From positions 62,001 to 126,000 of the forward strand of contig JAJFFF010000023.1 of assembly GCA_021776785.1 (NCBI GenBank): a stretch of DNA of 64,000 nucleotides. The letters are read 5' to 3'. Shown here piece by piece: positions 25,278-34,009 of the stretch (position 1 is the stretch's first letter; each line of letters starts with the position of its first letter). The DNA is from Planctomycetota bacterium. GTDB lineage: Bacteria > Planctomycetota > PLA2. The translations under genes and the position numbers were made by a program. The notes under the pieces are model-generated. The model saw nothing but the letters and a program-made list of their open reading frames with translations, was not told where the DNA came from and made no database searches.

Positions 25278-28200
25278 ATGAGGTATCCGCTAACTCCTGG
25301 ACTCCTCTATCCGGCCGCGCTGCTTTCTGGCGCGGCCGCACTGCTGTATGAAATCGTTTGGGCGCGATCTCTATCGCTCCTGCTCGGTTCGACGACCTCG
25401 GCAGCCGCCGCGGTCCTCAGTTCGTTCATGCTCGGATTGGCGCTTGGCGCGGTCCTTGTCGGCTCACGCGCCGACAGTTCGAGGCGCCCCGCACGCTGGT
25501 ATGGCGTGCTGGAAATTGGCATCGGCGTCTACGCGCTCGCCTTCGAAAGCCTGCTCGGTGTGTTCGGCGGGATGTTTGGCGGGCACGTCTGGCTGACGTC
25601 GTTTGCCCTGCTGCTCGTGCCGGCCGCGCTCATGGGGGGCACGCTCCCCGTACTGGCTCGCGCCGGGGCGGATAGCCTCAAGGGCGGAACCCGCGTGTTC
25701 GGTACCGTCTATGGCATCAATACTCTCGGTGCCGTTTTGGGCGCGCTTTTGGCAACGCTCGTCCTGATGCCGGCGCTCGGACTGGCGGGCACCACCTACG
25801 TCGCCGCCGGGATCAACATCACAATTGGCATCGCGTTTTGGATTGTTGGACAACGCGCCGGCGAACGCGAGGTGTACGAGGAGGAGAGCGAGTTCAAGGG
25901 TGGTCGCTTGATCGGCGACGCCGGACTTCCCGTTTTGCTCGCTTTCTTCCTCGCCGGCTTTGCGGGACTCGCGCTCGAGATGGCGTGGTTCCGCCTCCTC
26001 GTTCATTACCTGGAAGGCTTCACCTTAGCGTTTGGGTTGATGCTTGCCGCGTACCTGTCCGGTCTCGGCTTCGGCGCCCTTGCCGGGACGCCACTCGCGC
26101 TCTCCAGCCAGAACCCGCGCCGGCTCCTGGGTCGCATCCTGCTCGTGCAGGCGGTCCTAGCCGTGTTGACGTTTCTCCTGGCGACGCCGCTCGGCGACAG
26201 CATGGAAGCGCTGCGTTCACGCTACGCGGGGGCTGAGTCCATGGACTTCGGCTACGCCTTCAAGATGTTTTTCACCGCGCTCGTCATCGTGTTGCCCGCG
26301 ACGTTTTGCGCGGGTGCGCTGACGCCGGTCGTCGCGCGCATCACGATTTCGGATCGCGAATCGATCGGTCGTCACACGGGCGCGGTGTACGCCGCCACGA
26401 CGATGGGGGCGGTCTTAGCGCCGCCGGTCGCCGCGTTCTTTTTCCTGCCGACACTCGGCGTGCCCGGCACGATTGCCGTGATGGGATTCGTGCTGCTTGC
26501 CGCGGGCTCCATGCTGGCGTTGAGTCGCGGTGTGAAGGAGTGGGCGTTCGCGGGTGGCGCGACGGCGGCATTGGTCGTCGTCTGCCTGTTTGCGGACCTC
26601 TCCTCGCCGTTGATCACGCGCTCGCATGTGTTCCGCGCCGACAACGCGCCGAAGCGTCGCTTGCTCGCGACGACCGAGGGAAGTCTCGGCTCCGTCGCGG
26701 TGGTGGAAGATCTCCACGACGGCGCGCGCCGGCTCTACATCGACGGGTTCAGCGCGGCGGAGACCAGTCCTCAGTACGGATACATGCGCATGCTCGGCCA
26801 TCTGCCGATGCTCTTGCACCCCGCGCCGAAGCAGGCTTGCGTGATCGCGTTCGGGACGGGCACGACGGCGGGCGCCGTCGCCATTCACGAGGGCGTGAAG
26901 GTGGATTGCGTCGAGATCGAACCCGCCGTGTTCAACATGGCGGGACACTTCACCCATGTGAACCGCGACGTCTTGGCTCGTTCCAACGTCACGCAGATCG
27001 TCGATGACGGCCGCGCGCATCTCGCGCGCACTGAAAAAAAATACGACGTCGTTACGTTGGAACCGCTGATGCCGTATTCGCCGGCTGCGGTCTACCTCTA
27101 CACGCAGGAGTTTTACGAAACGGCCCGCAAGGCGCTTAAGAGCGGCGGCGTGCTGTGTCAATGGATTCCGCCGCAGGGCGTGCAGGCGGCCGATACACGC
27201 CGCCTCATCGCCTCGATGACGCCCGTCTTCGAGCACGTGTCGCTTTGGTACTTCAAGCACGCGATCTTGGTTGTGGGTTCGGCGCGTGCGCCTAAACTCG
27301 ACATGCTCGGACTGCTCAAGCGCATGAGCCCCGAGGTGATGGATGACCTACGCGTCGCGTTGGTCGCCGACCCGTCGCACCTGCTCGGGGCACATGTCTG
27401 TTCGGGCCCCGCCCTCGTGAAGGCTCTGCAAAACGCGGAGCCGTTTCACGACAACCACACCGAGCTTGAGTTCCGCCCGATTCCGCGCCGGATGGGCAAG
27501 CTGAGCGCGTCGTACTTCGCCCAAAACCTCGAGTGGCTGGCGGAGAGCCACCGGCCCGACGTCGCTTGGCTCAAAATCGGTTTGCCGCAGGTCGATGTGG
27601 CGCTCGCCAGTCGGGCGGCCGTCCTGCGCACGCTTGCCGTCGAGATGCGTCATCGCGTCGAGGGCGGCACTGTGATTGGCGCTGACGTGCTTACGCCGGT
27701 GTTGGAGCGCGACAAGACGTCTTTGTTCGCGCAAGCGGTCTTCGACCGTCGCCGGTACGGCGAGCTCATGGCGCGCGGCGACGTCGAGCCGGCCGCGCAA
27801 CTGGCCCTCGCTCCCGACCGCAGCGCGGCGTTCTTGGCGCTTGCCGCTAACGCCGAGGGGCCGAGTCGGATTCGCAATCTCAAGTTGGCGATCCGCGAGA
27901 ATCGAATTCTCGGCGGCGATACGAAGTTGCTCGAAGAACTGGCCGCGGCTCTCACCGGCGACGAACAACGGTTCGTCCAAAACCGCATCCGGCTGCTTAA
28001 CGGCGAGGAAGTCGACGCGGGGAACGAGCGTTTGCCCGACGTGAGCGTTCCCAACCTCGGTGATGCGCTGGAAGCGGGCGATGAGGAACGCGCGCGCCAG
28101 ATTTTGGAAATCGCGCGACAAGCTTGTGTGTTGGACGAGGTCGAAGATCAAGCGTGGGACTGGTTCGTCAAGTCGTCCAATCAGGGCGAGGCGTTGAGCC

Positions 28201-28571
28201 TGTTGCATCGCATCGATTCCACCAAGGTGTTGCGTGCGGCACTGACCGTCGCAAACTCTCGCAAGGAAGACGATCTCGTCGCCGTCGCGCCGATATTTTG
28301 CCGGCGCTATCCCGGGAAGTGGGAACAGCTTTGCAGAAGCACGTCGGTGCGCGTGCGCGAAGCGGCCGCGGATGCGGCCAAGGGCGAAGGCGGGCCAAGG
28401 CACCTTCCGACCTTGGCGAAGATGTGCGGCGATCGTGCCGAACAGGTGCGGTTGAGCGCCATCATTGCGCTGCGGGAGCACATTCCGGATGTCGATCAGA
28501 CGGCGGGCTACAACTACAAGGATCCCTCCAAGGAGTCCTTGGCCAAGCTGATCGAGCTCGCCGGCTCGTAA
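25278..28571 (+). CDS. Giant MFS-type membrane protein fused to a spermidine-synthase-like domain
   Basis: 1097 aa from ATG 25278 (a GTG lies just before it). Residues 1-450 are a polytopic membrane domain with repeats of the type GLEMAWFRLL / ALLYEIVWARSL, seen in fused MFS/spermidine synthase proteins. Residues about 465-690 form a class I methyltransferase-like aminopropyltransferase fold: VIAFGTGTTAGAVA (SAM-type loop), VDCVEIEPAVFNMA, VDDGRAHLA and YDVVTLEPLMPYSPAAVYLYTQEFY. The last 400 residues are helical with possible HEAT-like repeats. In this family the polyamine substrate is not proven; the sequence around the catalytic Asp reads LEP, as in the poorly characterised membrane-fused members. 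Confidence 0.85.
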   Translation: MRYPLTPGLLYPAALLSGAAALLYEIVWARSLSLLLGSTTSAAAAVLSSFMLGLALGAVLVGSRADSSRRPARWYGVLEIGIGVYALAFESLLGVFGGMFGGHVWLTSFALLLVPAALMGGTLPVLARAGADSLKGGTRVFGTVYGINTLGAVLGALLATLVLMPALGLAGTTYVAAGINITIGIAFWIVGQRAGEREVYEEESEFKGGRLIGDAGLPVLLAFFLAGFAGLALEMAWFRLLVHYLEGFTLAFGLMLAAYLSGLGFGALAGTPLALSSQNPRRLLGRILLVQAVLAVLTFLLATPLGDSMEALRSRYAGAESMDFGYAFKMFFTALVIVLPATFCAGALTPVVARITISDRESIGRHTGAVYAATTMGAVLAPPVAAFFFLPTLGVPGTIAVMGFVLLAAGSMLALSRGVKEWAFAGGATAALVVVCLFADLSSPLITRSHVFRADNAPKRRLLATTEGSLGSVAVVEDLHDGARRLYIDGFSAAETSPQYGYMRMLGHLPMLLHPAPKQACVIAFGTGTTAGAVAIHEGVKVDCVEIEPAVFNMAGHFTHVNRDVLARSNVTQIVDDGRAHLARTEKKYDVVTLEPLMPYSPAAVYLYTQEFYETARKALKSGGVLCQWIPPQGVQAADTRRLIASMTPVFEHVSLWYFKHAILVVGSARAPKLDMLGLLKRMSPEVMDDLRVALVADPSHLLGAHVCSGPALVKALQNAEPFHDNHTELEFRPIPRRMGKLSASYFAQNLEWLAESHRPDVAWLKIGLPQVDVALASRAAVLRTLAVEMRHRVEGGTVIGADVLTPVLERDKTSLFAQAVFDRRRYGELMARGDVEPAAQLALAPDRSAAFLALAANAEGPSRIRNLKLAIRENRILGGDTKLLEELAAALTGDEQRFVQNRIRLLNGEEVDAGNERLPDVSVPNLGDALEAGDEERARQILEIARQACVLDEVEDQAWDWFVKSSNQGEALSLLHRIDSTKVLRAALTVANSRKEDDLVAVAPIFCRRYPGKWEQLCRSTSVRVREAAADAAKGEGGPRHLPTLAKMCGDRAEQVRLSAIIALREHIPDVDQTAGYNYKDPSKESLAKLIELAGS

Positions 28572-28727
28572 CAATCACGGCCGCACCTCAGATTTTCGTA
28601 ACAAACTGCACGGCGGGTCCGCTTACACAAGTAGGATTCAAGGAGCCGTTGCCGCCCGTCTCGCCTCCGCTTGCCGGATGCTTGACGTCGCACGGCGGAC
28701 GTTACGAATCAAGTTGGGGGTTTGTGC

Positions 28728-29978
28728 ATGCACGCGTTGTGGCTTCCGATACTGCTCGCGCCGTTGGTGACGCGCGAGCCGGTGGGCCTAAACGAATGGC
28801 ATCGCGCCGCCGACCCCGTGCATCGTCGCATCGGCTCCCTGCTTGTCGGCACACCGATCGATTTTGACGCGATCACGGTCGTCCCGCTGCACGCGCGCGT
28901 TCCGTCCGAAGCGGGACATGCGCGCACCGATCTTCCTTTGGTCGCGACGGGCCTGGGGCTCGCGGCCAAACCGATGTTCGAAGATGGTCGCTGGTACCTC
29001 CGGCTCATCAACGACAACGAGCGCCCGGTCTTTTTGGCGTCCGGCACATGCGTGGCCTCCGCCGGAGTGGAGTACGTCTTGACGCGCGACGTTGTGGTGC
29101 GCGCAAAGTTTGCGGCGATCACCCCGATCGTCAAGCAGATCGACGGCGCCCCGCGCAACGACGAGCACGTGGAAGTATTGGGCGTCCTTCCTCCAGAACT
29201 CGTGGCTCCGTTGTCGGGGACCATGGCGGCGACGACGATCTACTGGCAGGCGTACGGCGAAGTCAGCCTGCGGCGCGCGCTCAGTCGCGCACGCAGTCGC
29301 GCGCGGTTCGTCGCGTTGCAACGCGCCGTGGCGGCGGAGATCGGCAAGGCCGGCCAGGAGACCACCGTCGGCATCGCGATCTTTATGGCTGGGGTTCCGA
29401 TCGCGGCGCACGTGTACCTGGATCGCAACACGCTCCTTAAGTCGTTGGATTCCATCTTGGCCGCCACCGCGTTGCAAGACATCCGGTGGCGCCGCGTCGG
29501 CGTCGCGAAGGACTTCCGGAAACGGGCGCATGCTCTCGATGCGCGCGCGGCGACGTTGCGGCTGATGCGTCAGGTGCTTTACACGACCGGCGAGCGCGCG
29601 GAGTTGGCGGGCGAGGGTTCCCACACGCGATACATCCACCCAAACGTCGGCTACTACGACGCTTTGGTTACCGAGAGCCAAGAGGTTTTGCACGTGGCGT
29701 ATCGGCGCGGGGGGTTGCGGCCGACAAACGCCGGCGGAACGAGCCGTCGTGGCCCGAATGGAAGCCCGGCGCCGCCGCCGGGACCCGGTCCCACGCCGAA
29801 CCGGCCCAACGAGGAGAGCAACGGCGAACGCGCGCGCCGCGCGCGTCCGACCAAAGAGGACGAGCGGCTCAACGAGCGGCGCGCGCAGCCGACGCCGAAG
29901 CCGCAACCGCCGGCCCAACGACCCGCGGCCCGTCCGCCGGCCCAGCCAGGCAGCGCCCCCACGCGTCCGCCGCGTTGA
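28728..29978 (+). CDS. Unknown protein, possibly ARPP-1-like, with a proline/arginine-rich tail
   Basis: 416 aa from ATG 28728 (TTG two codons earlier is possible). Residues 20-300 are a folded region; the segment from IGSLLVGTPIDFDAITVVPL to RLINDNERPVFLASGTCVAS and VEYVLTRDVVVRAKF recalls the ARPP-1 domain, but I hold that loosely. The last 100 residues are low-complexity Pro/Arg/Gly sequence, probably disordered. A weak hydrophobic N-terminus (LWLPILLAPLV) could be a signal or just part of the fold. It precedes folB by 9 bases and may be cotranscribed. Confidence 0.55.
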   Translation: MHALWLPILLAPLVTREPVGLNEWHRAADPVHRRIGSLLVGTPIDFDAITVVPLHARVPSEAGHARTDLPLVATGLGLAAKPMFEDGRWYLRLINDNERPVFLASGTCVASAGVEYVLTRDVVVRAKFAAITPIVKQIDGAPRNDEHVEVLGVLPPELVAPLSGTMAATTIYWQAYGEVSLRRALSRARSRARFVALQRAVAAEIGKAGQETTVGIAIFMAGVPIAAHVYLDRNTLLKSLDSILAATALQDIRWRRVGVAKDFRKRAHALDARAATLRLMRQVLYTTGERAELAGEGSHTRYIHPNVGYYDALVTESQEVLHVAYRRGGLRPTNAGGTSRRGPNGSPAPPPGPGPTPNRPNEESNGERARRARPTKEDERLNERRAQPTPKPQPPAQRPAARPPAQPGSAPTRPPR

Positions 29979-29987
29979 GGAGTCGCG

Positions 29988-30377
29988 ATGCCCGTCACGG
30001 GGCGTTTCGCGTTACCCTTGGTCGCGATGGATCAACTGCGCGTGACCGACATCGCCTTGGCGGCGGTCATCGGTGTGAATCCCGACGAACGAAAGCGCGC
30101 GCAACCGTTGCGCCTGCGCTTCGAATTGGAGCTCAACCTAGATCTCGCGTCGCAAAGTGATCGCCTTGCCGACGCGCCCGACTACGCCGCACTTACCGAG
30201 GCGGTGATCGCGCACGCGCAAGCGTCGCAGTTTCAACTTCTGGAGGCGCTGGCCGGATCGTTGCTCTCGCTGATCCTGGCGTTTGATCCGCGCATCGAAG
30301 CGGCGACCGTCGGTTTGGCCAAACCAGAAGCGCTGAGCAACGGCACCGTCGAAATCGAGATGCGCCGGCGCCGCTAG
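29988..30377 (+). CDS. folB: Dihydroneopterin aldolase
   Basis: FolB splits dihydroneopterin in folate synthesis. The core from MDQLRVTDIALAAVIGVNPDERKRAQ through DYAALTEAVIAHAQASQFQLLEALAGSL and LAKPEAL matches the family; residues DYAAL and LLEALA carry the catalytic region. ATG 29988 has a good ribosome site (gaggag, six bases upstream) and gives 129 aa; ATG 30027 would give the more typical N-terminus but has no ribosome site. It is the last gene of the run before the repeat element at 30378. Confidence 0.85.
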   Translation: MPVTGRFALPLVAMDQLRVTDIALAAVIGVNPDERKRAQPLRLRFELELNLDLASQSDRLADAPDYAALTEAVIAHAQASQFQLLEALAGSLLSLILAFDPRIEAATVGLAKPEALSNGTVEIEMRRRR

Positions 30378-30575
30378 CAGCCCATTGAAGAAGTGCTTGG
30401 AATAGCGAGAGCGAGAGATCGGAGTCGAGATCAAGGAGCGAACCGCAGCTGTAGCAACGCTACAGCGAGGATTCGAGACGCAGAGATCGGCTTCGAGGCC
30501 CGCTCGCAGCCCATGTGACTTTTTCAACGGGCTTCGAGATCCGCTCGCAGCCCATGTGACTTTTTCAACGGGCTG
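30378..30575. repeat. 198-bp intergenic element with inverted ends and a central hairpin
   Basis: The ends cagcccattgaagaagt (30378-30394) and actttttcaacgggctg (30559-30575) are inverted repeats matching at 15 of 17 positions. A perfect central hairpin, gctgtagc-aac-gctacagc, lies near 30449-30467. The right part holds a direct duplication of 34 bases (30500-30533 and 30541-30574, period 41). It begins directly after the folB stop codon and ends before the convergent gene at 30584. It looks like a non-autonomous, REP/MITE-type element. Confidence 0.75.
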
Positions 30576-30583
30576 CGAGGCTG

Positions 30584-30913
30584 CTACTTTCCGTGCGCGA
30601 TTTTGACGGAGGCGCGGGCCCACTCTAAGAGTTTGGCGTCATCGGTCAGCACGGACTTGGGGACGCGGAAGTAAGGCATCTTGCCGTGTTGCGGCGCGCG
30701 CGCTTTGGTAAACGCCGGTCGGTTGGAGTCGTTGACTTTTAAGAAAAACTCCGCGCCCGACGTGACGAGTCCAAACATCTTGCCGGCTTGAAAGAATCCG
30801 TAACCGCCAAACATCTTCTTGGACGTGACCGTGCGCAGCGCGGTGAGGCGCGGCAACAGGCCTTCAGCGAGCCGCCCGCCCTTGGTCGTTTCTTTGTCGC
30901 CTTTTTTGCCCAT
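30584..30913 (-). CDS. TfoX N-terminal domain protein
   Basis: 109 aa from ATG 30913. The TfoX_N signature is clear: KKMFGGYGFFQAGKMFGLV, EFFLKVNDSNRPAFTKA, MPYFRVPKSVLTD and LLEWARASVKIA. Full TfoX/Sxy proteins regulate competence with CRP; stand-alone N-terminal domain proteins such as this are widespread and their role is unclear. It lacks the C-terminal helix-hairpin domain. It is the last gene of the minus-strand group with the pseudokinase, rpiB and tsaC fusion. Confidence 0.85.
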   Translation of the reverse strand: MGKKGDKETTKGGRLAEGLLPRLTALRTVTSKKMFGGYGFFQAGKMFGLVTSGAEFFLKVNDSNRPAFTKARAPQHGKMPYFRVPKSVLTDDAKLLEWARASVKIAHGK

Positions 30914-30963
30914 CGATGTCCCCCTGCTTGCGGCCGCCCGGAGCGCCGGCCACTCTATTGAGC

Positions 30964-31821
30964 CTAGCGCCGACGCCGCCGCTTTTTCTTTGCCACCAAC
31001 GGCCGCTTGACCAGCGGATCATCGAGGTAGGCCTCGAGCAGGCCGACCGCGGCGCGCGCGTTGCTGCGTTCGGCGGGCTCAAACTTCATGAACTGCTCGA
31101 CGATGGCGTGCGCGCGATCACGCAGATACGGGCGGGCGTCGCGCAACGGCGGAATTTCGCCGCTTGCGTGCGCGGCGCGGCACGTCGCCGAATCGCCTGC
31201 CACGGGCGGCTTGCCCGCGAACATGTGGTAGAGAAGTCCGCCCAACGCGTAGACGTTGGACCGAACGGAAACCGAGCCGAGGCCGGGGCGCGTGAGTTCT
31301 GGGGCGCAATACGCGCCCGTCTGGACGTTGGCGCCAAAAAACGAGGGCGCTTCGCTGATGGAGCGAACGTGGCGAAACGTGATCAGTTTCGGTACGTGCG
31401 GACGCGGCGTGAGCACGTGCGTCGGCTTGAGGTTTTTGTAGATCAACTTGTGTTGGTTGAGATAGTCAAGCGCGCGCGCGATACCCAGGGCGATGCGGAC
31501 GGCAAGCAGTTCTTCAAGCGGTTCGCCGGCGCGAAGTTGGTGGGCCAGCGTCGTTTGCAGAGTCGATTCCGTGACGACGTATGGAATGGCGTCGACTTCG
31601 CCGGTGTCGAGCGTGCCCAACAGGTGCGCGTGATCGAGCTGCGCCACGAGATCGCGCTCCGCCAGGAAAAGACGCCGTGCGATCGCGTGGTCGCTCAGCT
31701 CCTCTCGCAACGCCTTGATGGTGACCGTGCGATCCAGCTTGGTTTGGACCGCGCGGTAGAGGACCCCGGTCTTGTCTTTGCCATACGGCTTGCCGAGTCG
31801 GTAGCCGGTCGGCGCCCTCAT
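30964..31821 (-). CDS. Predicted Ser/Thr pseudokinase
   Basis: 285 aa from ATG 31821. The protein-kinase fold can be followed from the N-lobe (LYRAVQTKLDRTVTIKALREEL, Lys-36 in the VAIK position) to the C-lobe (TGAYCAPEL in the APE position; SVRSNVYALGGLLYHMFAGKPP). However, the glycine loop is replaced by KPYGKDKTG, the HRD motif reads YKN (128-130) with the catalytic Asp changed to Asn, and the DFG motif reads TFR (148-150). The Asp of the SDVY helix is Asn. It should not transfer phosphate. A basic tail (VAKKKRRRRR) ends the protein. It starts 4 bases after the rpiB stop, so it is in one operon with rpiB and the TsaC-phosphatase fusion. Confidence 0.8.
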   Translation of the reverse strand: MRAPTGYRLGKPYGKDKTGVLYRAVQTKLDRTVTIKALREELSDHAIARRLFLAERDLVAQLDHAHLLGTLDTGEVDAIPYVVTESTLQTTLAHQLRAGEPLEELLAVRIALGIARALDYLNQHKLIYKNLKPTHVLTPRPHVPKLITFRHVRSISEAPSFFGANVQTGAYCAPELTRPGLGSVSVRSNVYALGGLLYHMFAGKPPVAGDSATCRAAHASGEIPPLRDARPYLRDRAHAIVEQFMKFEPAERSNARAAVGLLEAYLDDPLVKRPLVAKKKRRRRR

Positions 31822-31825
31822 GGCG

Positions 31826-32272
31826 CTATGCGCTGCAACCGTCGAGCTGGTTGATCTTGTCGACGCGGCGGGCGTGGCGTTCGCCGCCAAACGCGGTCGT
31901 CAAAAATAGATCCGCGAGCTCGGTGGCGTGCGTCTCATCCAAGACGCGCGCGCCCAAGCACAGCACGTTGGCGTCGTTGTGCTCGCGCGCCATCTGCGTT
32001 GTGAAGCGGTCGTACACCGTGGCGGCCCGGATGCCGGGCACTTTGTTGGCAGCCATGCCGATGCCGATGCCGGTCCCGCACACCAAAATGCCGCGGTCCG
32101 CTTCCCCGGCCGCAACGCGACGACCCACGGCCGCGCCGTAGTCGGGGTAGTCCACCGACTGCTCGTCGGGACATCCGCAATCGAACACGTCGTGGCCCTG
32201 CGCGGCAAGGCTTGCCACGAGGCGCTGGCGAAGTTTCAAACCCGCATGGTCGGATCCAAGGGCAATGCGCAT
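31826..32272 (-). CDS. rpiB: Ribose-5-phosphate isomerase B
   Basis: Interconverts ribose 5-phosphate and ribulose 5-phosphate. 148 aa, normal length. Family motifs: MRIALGSDHAGLKLRQRL, DCGCPDEQSVDYPDYG, the catalytic region GILVCGTGIGIGMAANKVPGI (Cys in VCGTG), and REHNDANVLCLGARVL. It lies between a TsaC-phosphatase fusion gene and the pseudokinase gene. The same three-gene neighbourhood (sua5, a low-molecular-weight phosphatase, rpiB) occurs in Bacilli (ywlC-ywlE-ywlF), where the first two are separate. Confidence 0.95.
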   Translation of the reverse strand: MRIALGSDHAGLKLRQRLVASLAAQGHDVFDCGCPDEQSVDYPDYGAAVGRRVAAGEADRGILVCGTGIGIGMAANKVPGIRAATVYDRFTTQMAREHNDANVLCLGARVLDETHATELADLFLTTAFGGERHARRVDKINQLDGCSA

Positions 32273-32338
32273 GGCTTCATCTTAAGGAATGGCCGCGACG
32301 GGGCACTAAACCGCTCCTCCATCGCTAAGAATCGGTGG

Positions 32339-33439
32339 CTAAGAACCTCGCTCCGGCTTGTCGGAAGGATCTTTGGGACCCTCGCCGAAGAGCTCGTCGA
32401 GGCGCTGCTCGACGGCCTTTTCGATCATCTCGGCGGACTTTTTGTACGCCTTGATCGTGCGCCCGTACGGATCGGGAACCGATTTCTCGTCGGGATCGAG
32501 GAGTTGCAGGGCGTCGGGCCGGTCTTGGAAGTAGGGCAGCAAAAAATCGATGTGCGTCTGATCGGCGACGTACACGCGCTCGGCCATCTTGAGGAGTTCG
32601 ATCGAAAACGGACGCGCGCGATGCGTTGCCAAGTCGAGATCGAAGTTGCGCCCGACCGTCAGCGTGAGCTTGGGCACCGTGTTGCCCTGACGCGCCATGA
32701 TGCCAAACGAAGCGATGCGATGGCCGAAACGCACGAGGTCTTTGGGCTCGCATCCGAGGCGCCCCGCCAACCGCGCGCGGTAAAGGTATTCGGCGAGCGG
32801 GCTGCGACAGATGTTGCCGGTGCACGCAAACAGCGTGAGGCGGCTGGCGGCGCGCGCGATGGCGATCGGCGGAATCGCGCCGGCGCGCAGGATCGTGAAG
32901 TGATCGTCGGTGCATCGGACCACCGTCGAACTCTTACCGCCCGGTGCGCGTCCTCCGTCCAGCAAAAGATTGAGGCGCGGGAGCGCGCCGGCGACCGCTG
33001 CCGGGTTAAGCGCGGCGGGTTGGCCGCTTAGGTTGGCGCTGGTTTGGAGCAACGGTCCGTCGCTGCGTTGCGCGAGCGCGCGCGGCAACGCGAGGTCGGG
33101 CAACCGCAAGCCGACCATGCCGCCGTCATTGCCCGGGACAACGAGCGTGAGCGGGCCCGGCCAAAACGCATCGGCGAGACGCTGCGCGACGTTGGGCCAA
33201 CGAGCGACGAGCGCGTCTTTTTGGTTAATGTCGCCGAGCAGGTACGCGATCGCCTTGGTCGCGGCGCGTCCTTTGAGTTTTTGGAGGCGTTCGCGCGCGC
33301 TCGGCAAATCGGCGCGGACCGCGAGGCCATAGACGGTCTCGGTCGGAAACGCGACCACCTTGCCGCGACCCAAAACCGCAAGTGCGCGAAGAATCGCTTC
33401 CTCGTGCGGCGCAGCCGGGTCCACAGCGATCCGTTTCAT
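32339..33439 (-). CDS. Fusion of TsaC/Sua5 (threonylcarbamoyl-AMP synthase) with a low-molecular-weight protein phosphatase
   Basis: 366 aa. Residues 1-195 are a YrdC domain: GKVVAFPTETVYGLAV, KAIAYLLGD, FWPGPLTLVV, LQTSANLSG, TVVRCTDDHFTILRAGAI; this enzyme makes the threonylcarbamoyl-AMP used for t6A37 in tRNA. Residues 200-355 are a low-molecular-weight phosphatase: the P-loop CTGNICRSPLAE (C206, R212) and the general-acid segment VPDPYGRTIKAYKKS. Position 5 of the P-loop is Ile, as in tyrosine phosphatases; the arginine phosphatase YwlE has Thr there. The long SUA5 C-terminal domain is absent. The gene is upstream of rpiB and the pseudokinase. Confidence 0.9.
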   Translation of the reverse strand: MKRIAVDPAAPHEEAILRALAVLGRGKVVAFPTETVYGLAVRADLPSARERLQKLKGRAATKAIAYLLGDINQKDALVARWPNVAQRLADAFWPGPLTLVVPGNDGGMVGLRLPDLALPRALAQRSDGPLLQTSANLSGQPAALNPAAVAGALPRLNLLLDGGRAPGGKSSTVVRCTDDHFTILRAGAIPPIAIARAASRLTLFACTGNICRSPLAEYLYRARLAGRLGCEPKDLVRFGHRIASFGIMARQGNTVPKLTLTVGRNFDLDLATHRARPFSIELLKMAERVYVADQTHIDFLLPYFQDRPDALQLLDPDEKSVPDPYGRTIKAYKKSAEMIEKAVEQRLDELFGEGPKDPSDKPERGS

Positions 33440-33544
33440 CCCATGAAGAGTACGACATGGGGCGGATGCGATGGTGCTTGCCGCGGCCGGTTCCGCAGCC
33501 CGCCACTTCCCTTACCATGACCAATGCGCTGCTAGGATTCGGAC

Positions 33545-34009
33545 GTGTTCAAGACATTCGCCGTTGGACCGTGGACGGTTCGCTGCGATGCGGCGGCCAC
33601 GCGCGCGGTTTATGCGGCAATCTCGAAGCGCAGTCCTGAGGAGTGTGGTTGCAGCGGCTGTCGAAATTGGCTCGCGGTTGCTCACCGCGTCCACTCGCCC
33701 GAATTCCTCGCACTCTGCGGCCGCTTGGGGATTGCGCCCAAAAAGGAAGCCGAGGTGTACGAATGCGGCCCGGCGGACTCGGGACATTGCTTCGGCGCTT
33801 GGTGGCACTTCGTGGGTTCTGTGGAAGCCGGCCCTCGTTGGAACGGGCAGATTTGCAAGGAGTCCGTCTTGATGCCTTACGGAGCCGTGAGCCTGCTCAT
33901 CCATGAAGACGATGGCCTCGTTCCAGACACCTTTGGCGATCAAAAAACAGTGCAGTTGGAAATCTTCGCCGAGTTGCCGTGGGTGCTTGAAGAAGAATCG
34001 GACGCATGA
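33545..34009 (+). CDS. Unknown protein, CGCSGCRNW family (copy 1)
   Basis: 154 aa from GTG 33545. I do not know the family name. Clear features are a Cys cluster ECGCSGCRNWLA (about 33-44), KKEAEVYECGP (about 66-76), an aromatic motif GAWWHFVGSVEAGPRWNG (about 84-101) and a C-terminal VQLEIFAELPWVLEEE. The Cys pattern could bind a metal. A paralogue with the same blocks lies at 35713-36188 in the same orientation, with a methyltransferase and a DUF2071 gene on the opposite strand between them. Confidence 0.75.
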   Translation: MFKTFAVGPWTVRCDAAATRAVYAAISKRSPEECGCSGCRNWLAVAHRVHSPEFLALCGRLGIAPKKEAEVYECGPADSGHCFGAWWHFVGSVEAGPRWNGQICKESVLMPYGAVSLLIHEDDGLVPDTFGDQKTVQLEIFAELPWVLEEESDA

